A DNA stretch of 64,000 bases from Streptomyces sp. 130. Lineage in GTDB: Bacteria; Actinomycetota; Actinomycetes; Streptomycetales; Streptomycetaceae. This document shows, piece by piece, positions 58,164-64,000 of the stretch. Positions within the stretch are counted from its first letter, which is position 1, and each line of letters begins with the position of its first letter. A program made the translations under genes and the position numbers. The stretch spans positions 124,001 to 188,000 of the forward strand of contig NZ_VJNO01000005.1 of the NCBI RefSeq assembly GCF_007096885.1, given 5' to 3'. The notes below the pieces were generated by a model. The model was not told the DNA's origin. It did not search any database and saw only the letters and a list, made by a program, of their open reading frames with translations.

Positions 58164-58904
58164 ATGAACGTTTCCCGCATCGCCCTCGCCGGCGGCGTCG
58201 CCGCTTCCACCGTGCTGCTGCTCGCCGGCACGGCCTCCGCCCACGTCAGCGTCCAGCCGCAGGGCGAGGCCGCCAAGGGCGGTTACGCCGTCATCGACTT
58301 CAAGGTCCCCAACGAGCGCGACAACGCCTCGACGACCAAGCTCGAAGTGAACTTCCCGACCGACCACCCGCTGGCGTCCGTCATGCCGCAGCCGGTGCCC
58401 GGCTGGGACATCGAGGTGACGACGAGCAAGCTGGCCAAGCCGCTGCAGATGCACGGCAAGACGATCAACGAGGCCGTCTCCAAGGTCACCTGGACCGGCG
58501 GCAAGATCGAGCCCGGGCGCTTCCAGCAGTTCCCGCTCTCCGTCGGGCAGCTCCCCGAGGACGCCGACCAGCTGGTGTTCAAGGCGATCCAGACGTACTC
58601 CAACAAGGAGGTCGTCCGCTGGATCGAGGAGCCCAAGGAAGGCGCCGACGAGCCGGAGAGCCCCGCCCCCGTCCTCAAGCTGACGGCCCCGGCCGATGAC
58701 GCGCACGGGGCGGCCGGCGCGGACTCGAAGTCCTCGGACTCCTCAGCGGGCGCCTCCGAGAAGAGCGGCGAGACCACCGCCGCTGCGGCGTCCTCCTCCG
58801 GCTCCGAGGACAACACCGCCCGGGTGCTCGGCATCGTCGGCATCGTGATCGGCGTCGCCGGCGTGGCCTTCGGTGTCCTGGCCGGGCGCCGTCGTACGAC
58901 CTGA
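58164..58904 (+). CDS. ycnI: YcnI-family (DUF1775) copper-binding membrane protein
   Basis: 246 residues. Signal peptide ending ...GTASA, so the mature protein begins with the copper-ligand His of AHVSVQPQGEAAKGG. DUF1775 core: YAVIDFKVPNERDNASTTKL, PGWDIEVTTSKLAKPL, FQQFPLSVGQLPEDADQL, IQTYSNKEVVRWIEEP. Ser/Ala-rich stalk, then a C-terminal transmembrane helix and RRR. Extracytoplasmic copper chaperone-like. First of the copper set. Confidence 0.92.
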   Translation: MNVSRIALAGGVAASTVLLLAGTASAHVSVQPQGEAAKGGYAVIDFKVPNERDNASTTKLEVNFPTDHPLASVMPQPVPGWDIEVTTSKLAKPLQMHGKTINEAVSKVTWTGGKIEPGRFQQFPLSVGQLPEDADQLVFKAIQTYSNKEVVRWIEEPKEGADEPESPAPVLKLTAPADDAHGAAGADSKSSDSSAGASEKSGETTAAAASSSGSEDNTARVLGIVGIVIGVAGVAFGVLAGRRRTT

Positions 58905-58914
58905 CAGGCCCCAC

Positions 58915-58939
58915 GGGGGCCAGGCTCTTCCTGGCCCCC
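58915..58939 (+). terminator. hairpin between ycnI and sco
   Basis: GGGGGCCAGG / CCTGGCCCCC, 10 bp, 5-nt loop, no T tract; may be a partial terminator inside the operon. Confidence 0.5.
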
Positions 58940-58973
58940 ACCCGCTCCACCGACCCCTCAGGAACAGTGCTCC

Positions 58974-59627
58974 ATGGTTAAGAAGATCGTTCCGGCCGCG
59001 GCGCTCGTCGTCGCGGCCGCGCTCACCCTGTCCGCCTGCGGCGGCAGCGACAACGACAGCAAGAAGCCCGTCGCCGATGTGTCGATGCAGACGAAGACAC
59101 AGGCCGCGACGGTGCTCGACCAGCCGTTCACCAAGCCGGACCTCGTCCTCACCGACACGCACGGCGAGAAGTACGACCTGCGCAAGGAGACCAAGGGCAA
59201 GCCGACGCTCATCTACTTCGGCTACACCAACTGCCCCGACGTCTGCCCGCTCATCATGAGCAACATCGCCATCGCCAAGAAGTCCCTGCCCAAGGCCGAC
59301 CAGGACAACCTCCGGGTCGTCTTCGTCACCACCGACCCGGAACGGGACACCCCGGCCTCCCTCGGCAGCTGGCTCAAGGCGCAGGACCCCTCCTTCATCG
59401 GCCTCACCGGCGACTTCCCGGCCATCCAGGCGGGCGCCCGCCAGATCGGCATCGGCATCTCCGCGCCGAAGAAGGAGAAGGACGGCACGGTCGTCTCCAT
59501 GCACGGCTCGCAGGTCATCGCCTTCTCCCCGAAGACCGACAAGGGCTACCTGCTGTACAGCGAGGACACCACGCCCGACGACTACACCAAGGACCTCCCC
59601 AAGATCGTCAAGGGGGAGAACCCGTGA
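58974..59627 (+). CDS. SCO1/SenC family copper chaperone lipoprotein
   Basis: 217 residues. Lipobox LTLSACGG (Cys about 21). Thioredoxin-like Sco fold with the copper motif FGYTNCPDVCPLIMSN (CxxxC) and a distal His in VVSMHGSQVIAFSP. Delivers copper to the CuA site of cytochrome c oxidase. Its stop overlaps the next start by 4 nt (GTGA). Confidence 0.94.
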   Translation: MVKKIVPAAALVVAAALTLSACGGSDNDSKKPVADVSMQTKTQAATVLDQPFTKPDLVLTDTHGEKYDLRKETKGKPTLIYFGYTNCPDVCPLIMSNIAIAKKSLPKADQDNLRVVFVTTDPERDTPASLGSWLKAQDPSFIGLTGDFPAIQAGARQIGIGISAPKKEKDGTVVSMHGSQVIAFSPKTDKGYLLYSEDTTPDDYTKDLPKIVKGENP

Positions 59628-60073
59628 ACCACCGCACCACCCTCGCCGCCGTCCTGGCCGTGACCGCGGGCCTGACCCTGGCGGGGTGCTCGACCTCCTC
59701 GGACAAGCCGGAGCTGAAGGTCGTCGGCGGGTTCATGCCGCAGCCGGTCAACGACATGGCGGCCGGCTTCCTCGTCGTGCAGAACAACGGCACCGGCGAC
59801 GACCGCCTCACCTCGGTCACCAGCCCGCTCTCGGACGACGTCACGATCCACGAGACGAAGAACCAGGTCATGCGGAAGGTGACGTCCTTCGACGTGCCCG
59901 CGGGCGGTGAGCTGGATCTCGAACGTGGTGGCAACCACATCATGTTCATGAAGCTCAAGAAGCAGCCCAAGCAGGGCCAGAGGGTGTCCGTGGAACTGCA
60001 CTTCGAGAAGGCCGGCGCGATCGAGGTCGACCTTCCCGTGAAGGAGACCACCCACAATCCGAAGAAGCAGTGA
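59624..60073 (+). CDS. PCu(A)C copper chaperone lipoprotein
   Basis: 149 residues; GTG start overlapping the Sco stop. Lipobox LTLAGCST. PCu(A)C features: VVGGFMPQPVNDMAAGFLVV, DVTIHETKNQVMRKV (His and Met), LERGGNHIMFMKLKKQ (HxM). Works with Sco proteins to load oxidase copper. Confidence 0.93.
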   Translation: MNHRTTLAAVLAVTAGLTLAGCSTSSDKPELKVVGGFMPQPVNDMAAGFLVVQNNGTGDDRLTSVTSPLSDDVTIHETKNQVMRKVTSFDVPAGGELDLERGGNHIMFMKLKKQPKQGQRVSVELHFEKAGAIEVDLPVKETTHNPKKQ

Positions 60074-60087
60074 GGGACTGACACGCC

Positions 60088-62055
60088 ATGACAGCCACCG
60101 CCCCGCCCTTCGGGCCGCCCCCGTCCGCCCTGCGCCGGCCGCTCGCCGCGGCCGGACTGCTCACCGCGCTGCTCGGCGCGGTGCTCGGTCTGCTGCTGGC
60201 CGTCGCGGCCCCCGCGTCGGCCCACGCCGCGCTCACCGGGAGCGACCCGCAGGACGGGACGGTGGTCGCCACGGCACCCACCGAGGTCACCCTCACCTTC
60301 TCCGAGCAGGTCGCCCTCGGGGCGGACTCGATCCGCGTCCTGGACCCCTCGGGCCAACGCGCCGACACCAAGGCCGCCCCGCGCGACCTGCACAGTGGGT
60401 CCACCGTGAAGTACGGCGTCGCCCTGCGCGGCGGCCTCGGCGACGGCACGTACACCGTGGCCTGGCAGGCAGTCTCCGCCGACAGCCACCCGGTCTCCGG
60501 CGCCTTCACCTTCTCCATCGGGGCCCCCTCCGAGACCACCGTCGCCCTCCCCGAGAGCGAGGCCGGGGGAGGGCTCGTCGGCACGCTCTACGACATCGCC
60601 CGCTACGCCGCGTACGCCGGGTTCATCGTGCTCGCCGGCGGCGCCGCCTTCGTCCTGGCCTGCTGGCGACGCGGGGCGGGTGCGCGACCACTGCAACGCC
60701 TGGTCGTACGCGGCTGGATCACGCTCACCGCGGCGACGATCGCGATGCTGCTCCTGCGCAGCTCGTACACCGGCTCCGGGAAGCTGGGGGACGTCCTCGA
60801 CCTGGACGGCCTGAAGGCGGTCCTGGACACCAAGCCCGGTGCGGCCCTGGTCTCCCGGCTCCTGCTCCTCGGCGCCGGTGCGCTGTTCGTCGCCGTGCTG
60901 TTCGGCACGTACGCCAAGCGGGAGGACCCGCGCGAGAAGCGGGACCTCACCTTCGGACTCGCCATCGGCGGTGTGGTCATCGCCGCCGGGATCGCCGGCA
61001 CCTGGGCGCTCGCCGAGCACGCGTCGACGGGCATCCAGTCCGGCATCGCCATGCCCGTGGACGTGCTCCACCTGCTGGCCGTCGCCGCCTGGCTGGGCGG
61101 GCTCGTGGCCCTGCTGACCGCGCTGTACCGCACACCCGACCTGACCTCGGCGGCGGTGCGCCGCTTCTCCACGATCGCCTTCGTCAGTGTGGTCGTCCTC
61201 GTCGCGACGGGGGTCTACCAGTCATGGCGGCAGGTCGGCACCTGGTCGGCGCTGACCGGTACGGGATACGGGCAGCTGCTGCTGGTCAAGGTGGGCCTCG
61301 TCGCCGTCCTGGTGGGGATCGCGTCGATGTCGCGGCGGTGGACGGCGAGGCTCGCCGAGGGCGGCGATGCCCCGGCGGCGGTGCCCGACGCCGGAGAGCA
61401 GCCCGAGACCGAAGCAGAGGCCGAGACCAAAGCAGAGGCCGAGACCGAAGTGGAGGCCGCAGGGGACCCCGCAGAGGACCCCGCCCGGGCGGCTCAGCTC
61501 GCCCGGCAGCGGGCCGCCGTGGCCACCGCAGAGAAGAAGCGGATACGCGACGCCGACCCCGGCCGCTCGGGGCTCCGCCGCTCCGTGCTGGCCGAGGTCG
61601 GCGTCGCCGTGGCCCTCCTGGCGGTGACCACGGTCCTCACGTCGACCGAGCCGGGCCGTACGGAGGAAGAGGCAGCACGCTCCTCGTCCGCGGCGGCCGG
61701 GCCTGTGGACAGCGGCCCGGTCACTCTCGCGCTGCCCTTCGACACGGGCGGCGCGGACGGCAAGGGCACGGTACGGATGGACATCGACCCGGGACGTACC
61801 GGCGCCAACGTGATCCACCTGTGGATCGAGGACCCCGGCAAGAAGCCCATGGACGTCCCCGAGGTGAAGATCGCCTTCACCCTGGAGTCCAAGGACATCG
61901 GCCCCCTGCCGGCCGCCCCGGTCCGGCTGACCGAGGGGCACTGGACCGCCACCGGCCTCCAGCTCCCGATCGCGGGCGACTGGAAGGTCGCGGTGACGGT
62001 ACGGACCTCCGACATCGACCAGACGACGGTCGACAAGAACGTGAAGATCGGCTGA
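60088..62055 (+). CDS. CopC-CopD fusion copper transport protein
   Basis: 655 residues. Signal peptide; mature CopC domain begins at the His of SAHAALTGSDPQDGT, with SEQVALGADSIRVLDPSGQR and DSHPVSGAFTFS. From about residue 170 CopD helices: ALAEHASTGIQSG, MPVDVLHLLAVAAWLGGLVA (conserved His/Trp), TGVYQSWRQVGTWSALTGTG. A Glu/Ala repeat (TEAEAETKAEAETEVEA, about 440) is followed by an extra helix and a C-terminal extracytoplasmic beta domain. Periplasm-side copper binding and import. Confidence 0.93.
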   Translation: MTATAPPFGPPPSALRRPLAAAGLLTALLGAVLGLLLAVAAPASAHAALTGSDPQDGTVVATAPTEVTLTFSEQVALGADSIRVLDPSGQRADTKAAPRDLHSGSTVKYGVALRGGLGDGTYTVAWQAVSADSHPVSGAFTFSIGAPSETTVALPESEAGGGLVGTLYDIARYAAYAGFIVLAGGAAFVLACWRRGAGARPLQRLVVRGWITLTAATIAMLLLRSSYTGSGKLGDVLDLDGLKAVLDTKPGAALVSRLLLLGAGALFVAVLFGTYAKREDPREKRDLTFGLAIGGVVIAAGIAGTWALAEHASTGIQSGIAMPVDVLHLLAVAAWLGGLVALLTALYRTPDLTSAAVRRFSTIAFVSVVVLVATGVYQSWRQVGTWSALTGTGYGQLLLVKVGLVAVLVGIASMSRRWTARLAEGGDAPAAVPDAGEQPETEAEAETKAEAETEVEAAGDPAEDPARAAQLARQRAAVATAEKKRIRDADPGRSGLRRSVLAEVGVAVALLAVTTVLTSTEPGRTEEEAARSSSAAAGPVDSGPVTLALPFDTGGADGKGTVRMDIDPGRTGANVIHLWIEDPGKKPMDVPEVKIAFTLESKDIGPLPAAPVRLTEGHWTATGLQLPIAGDWKVAVTVRTSDIDQTTVDKNVKIG

Positions 62056-62063
62056 GCGGGACC

Positions 62064-63350
62064 GTGAGCGGAAAAAGCACGAGCAGCGACACCAGTAACA
62101 CCCATGCCCTCTCCCGGCGGCGGCTTCTCGGCACCGCGGGCGCCGCCGGGGCGACCGGACTGGTCCTCGGAGCGGCCGGGGGCGCCACCGGCTATGCCGC
62201 GACACGCGACCAGGCACCGGCCGCGCTGACCACGGTCGGCTCCACCGAGGTGATGTTTCACGGGAAACATCAACCGGGGATCACCACTCCGCTTCAGGCG
62301 TCCGGCCATCTGATCGCCTTCGACCTCGCCCCCGGGGCCGGGCGCAAGCAGGCCGCCGCCCTGATGCGCCGCTGGTCCGCGGTGGCGCGGCGGCTGATGG
62401 CCGGTGAACCCACCGCAGGCGCGGCGGACGGGCCCGGACACGACACCGGTGTCGCGCTCGACGCGGGTCCGTCCTCGCTCACCGTCACCTTCGGCTTCGG
62501 CGCCACCTTCTTCGAACGCACGGGCCTCACCGCGCACCGTCCGCCGGGGCTGGACCCGCTGCCGCCGTTCTCCTCCGACCACCTGGACGCCCGCCGGTCC
62601 AACGGGGACCTGTGGGTCCAGATCGGCGCCGACGACGCGCTCGTCGCCTTCCACGCGCTGCGGGCCGTACAGAAGGAGGCCGCCTCGACGGCCACCGTGC
62701 GCTGGCAGATGAACGGCTTCAACCGCACGCCCGGAGCGACCGCGAGGCCGATGACGGCCCGCAATCTGATGGGCCAGGTCGACGGCACCGGCAATCCGAA
62801 GCCCACGGACGACGACTTCGACAAGCGCCTGTTCGTCCCCGGTGGCCAGGACCCGGCGTACGAATGGCTCGCGGGCGGCTCCTACGCGGTGGTCCGGCGC
62901 ATCCGGATGCTCCTGGACGACTGGGAAAAGCTTCCGGTGGAGCGCCAGGAGCGGGTCATCGGCCGGCGCAAGGCGGACGGCGCCCCGCTCAGTGGCGGTA
63001 CCGAGACCACCGCGATGGACCTCGACAAGGCGGGCCCTGACGGCAAGCTGCTGATCCCGGACAACGCGCACGCCCGGATCTCGTCGCCCGAGCGCAACAG
63101 CGGCGCGGCGATGCTGCGCCGGCCGTTCTCGTACCACGACGGGATCGACCAGGACGGCACCCCGGACGCCGGGCTGCTGTTCATCTGCTGGCAGGCCGAC
63201 CCGCTGCGCGGCTTCGTCCCGGTGCAGCGCAAGCTGGACCGGGGCGACGCGCTCTCCCCCTTCATCCGCCACGAGGCGAGCGGGCTGTTCGCGGTGCCCG
63301 GCGGGGCGGCGGCCGGTGAGTACGTGGGGCAGCGGCTTCTGGAGTCCTGA
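62064..63350 (+). CDS. Dyp-type peroxidase, Tat-exported
   Basis: 428 residues from GTG 62064. Twin-arginine signal LSRRRLLGTAGAAGATGLVL. Dyp fold with MGQVDGTGNPKPTDDDFD (GxxDG motif), ARISSPERNSGAAMLRRPFS (distal Arg), and proximal haem region AHARIS. Haem peroxidase, EfeB-like group. It starts 8 nt after the CopCD stop, so co-transcription with the copper genes is likely. Confidence 0.92.
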   Translation: MSGKSTSSDTSNTHALSRRRLLGTAGAAGATGLVLGAAGGATGYAATRDQAPAALTTVGSTEVMFHGKHQPGITTPLQASGHLIAFDLAPGAGRKQAAALMRRWSAVARRLMAGEPTAGAADGPGHDTGVALDAGPSSLTVTFGFGATFFERTGLTAHRPPGLDPLPPFSSDHLDARRSNGDLWVQIGADDALVAFHALRAVQKEAASTATVRWQMNGFNRTPGATARPMTARNLMGQVDGTGNPKPTDDDFDKRLFVPGGQDPAYEWLAGGSYAVVRRIRMLLDDWEKLPVERQERVIGRRKADGAPLSGGTETTAMDLDKAGPDGKLLIPDNAHARISSPERNSGAAMLRRPFSYHDGIDQDGTPDAGLLFICWQADPLRGFVPVQRKLDRGDALSPFIRHEASGLFAVPGGAAAGEYVGQRLLES

Positions 63351-63398
63351 GCCGCACAGGGCCTGTCCGTCCGGGCCTTACGCGCTGCCACCGCGCAT

Positions 63399-63404
63399 TA
63401 GGGT
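63399..63404 (+). promoter_or_regulatory. -10 TAGGGT for pheA
   Basis: Six nt before the pheA ATG; leaderless type. Confidence 0.5.
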
Positions 63405-63410
63405 GACGGT

Positions 63411-64000
63411 ATGTCCGCCACGCGCTACGCCTATCTCGGCCCTGAAGGCACCTTCACCGAGGTCGCCCTCCGTACGCTCCCGGAAGCCGCCACCCGCGAA
63501 CTCGTCCCGATGGTCTCCGTCCCGGCGGCTCTGGACGCGGTGCGCAACGGAACGGCCGCCGCGGCACTCGTACCGATCGAGAACTCGGTCGAGGGCGGTA
63601 TCACCACCACCCTCGACCAGCTCACCAGCGGCGAGCCGCTGATGATCTACCGCGAGGTACTGCTCTCCATCACCTTCGCCCTGCTCGTACGGCCCGGTAC
63701 CGAGCTGTCCGACATCAAGACGGTCACCGCTCACCCGGCCGCGCAGCCGCAGGTGCGCAACTGGATGGCCGCCCATCTCCCGCAGGCGGTATGGGAGTCG
63801 GCGGCATCCAACGCGGACGGCGCGCGGCTCGTCCAGGAGGGCCGCTACGACGCCGCCTTCGCAGGGGAGTTCGCGGCGGAGAGGTACGGGCTCGAACCGC
63901 TGGTGACCGAGATCCACGACGCGGAGAACGCGCAGACCCGCTTCGTGCTCGTGGGCCGCCCGGCCAGGCCCTCCGCGCCGACCGGTGCGGACAAGACCTC
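63411..64000 (+). CDS. pheA: prephenate dehydratase, 3' end beyond window
   Basis: First 196 codons. Converts prephenate to phenylpyruvate for phenylalanine synthesis. YAYLGPEGTFTEVALRTLPE, then ALVPIENSVEGGITTTLDQL, ITFALLVRPGTELSDIKTVT, and AAFAGEFAAERYGLEPLV with the catalytic-site Thr near NAQTRFVLV. The C-terminal ACT domain lies outside the window. Confidence 0.95.
   Translation, partial: MSATRYAYLGPEGTFTEVALRTLPEAATRELVPMVSVPAALDAVRNGTAAAALVPIENSVEGGITTTLDQLTSGEPLMIYREVLLSITFALLVRPGTELSDIKTVTAHPAAQPQVRNWMAAHLPQAVWESAASNADGARLVQEGRYDAAFAGEFAAERYGLEPLVTEIHDAENAQTRFVLVGRPARPSAPTGADKT

Overview
The window is a piece of a Streptomyces chromosome. GC is very high (most genes end in G or C at the third codon position), GTG starts are common, and the gene order includes the sporulation sigma factors sigF and sigN, a subtilisin-inhibitor (SSI) protein, upp, tadA and pheA. 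From memory, that order matches the sigF/sigN to pheA part of the S. coelicolor core chromosome read in the opposite direction. At least fourteen starts have a TANNNT hexamer 6 to 8 nt upstream and no Shine-Dalgarno, so leaderless mRNAs are frequent.

Layout. 1-9.1 kb is rich in RNA-acting genes: an E. coli-type second seryl-tRNA synthetase (cut by the window edge), an HhH-GPD protein, upp, TadA with its partner protein, tRNA-Ser(CGA), a KamB/NpmA-type 16S rRNA A1408 methyltransferase homologue, a SpoU methyltransferase and a DUF371 protein with an RsmI-like tail. 9.1-11.7 kb holds sigF and sigN. 11.9-19.3 kb has a MarR regulator with paired operators, an MFS exporter ending in three carboxypeptidase-regulatory-like domains, a YceI protein carrying the same domain, and assorted enzymes. 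19.3-25.4 kb is a leftward set encoding an OmpR-type two-component system and two membrane glycosyltransferases. 25.4-29.5 kb has an amidohydrolase, a DUF2797 protein, an ECF41-type sigma factor and a type II NADH dehydrogenase-like protein. 29.5-31.5 kb is a decaying accessory patch (broken XRE and GNAT genes, an Imm1-like protein, a frameshifted Cys-containing peptide gene) beside tRNA-Arg and tRNA-Ser(GCT). 32-40.5 kb has an SSI protein, a 1529-residue PAS/receiver protein with a degenerate kinase core, an acyl-CoA synthetase, a SigE-family sigma factor and a small secreted protein.

40.8-47.0 kb is the outstanding region: a 6.1 kb integrated island flanked by an exact 59-bp repeat of the 3' part of tRNA-Ser(TGA). 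It carries a divergent pair made of a 5-methylcytosine methyltransferase and a MORC/MutL-like GHKL ATPase fused to a PD-(D/E)XK nuclease domain, which looks like a restriction-modification or defence module. The other island genes (P-loop kinase, GntR regulator, tyrosine integrase) are frameshifted or truncated. The regulator and integrase seem to have lost both 5' ends in one deletion. The island is therefore probably a fixed remnant of an actinomycete integrative element in which only the defence pair stayed intact.

47-57 kb is ordinary chromosome: an HtrA protease, a GDPD, two RsbW-like kinases, a SEC-C/DUF5926 protein, a small primase-polymerase-like protein, a SpoIIE-family phosphatase with altered active-site residues, and PepP. 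58.1-63.4 kb is a copper set (YcnI, Sco, PCu(A)C, CopCD, then a Tat-exported Dyp peroxidase), and pheA runs off the right edge. Functions are assigned by reading motifs by eye; no database search was run.
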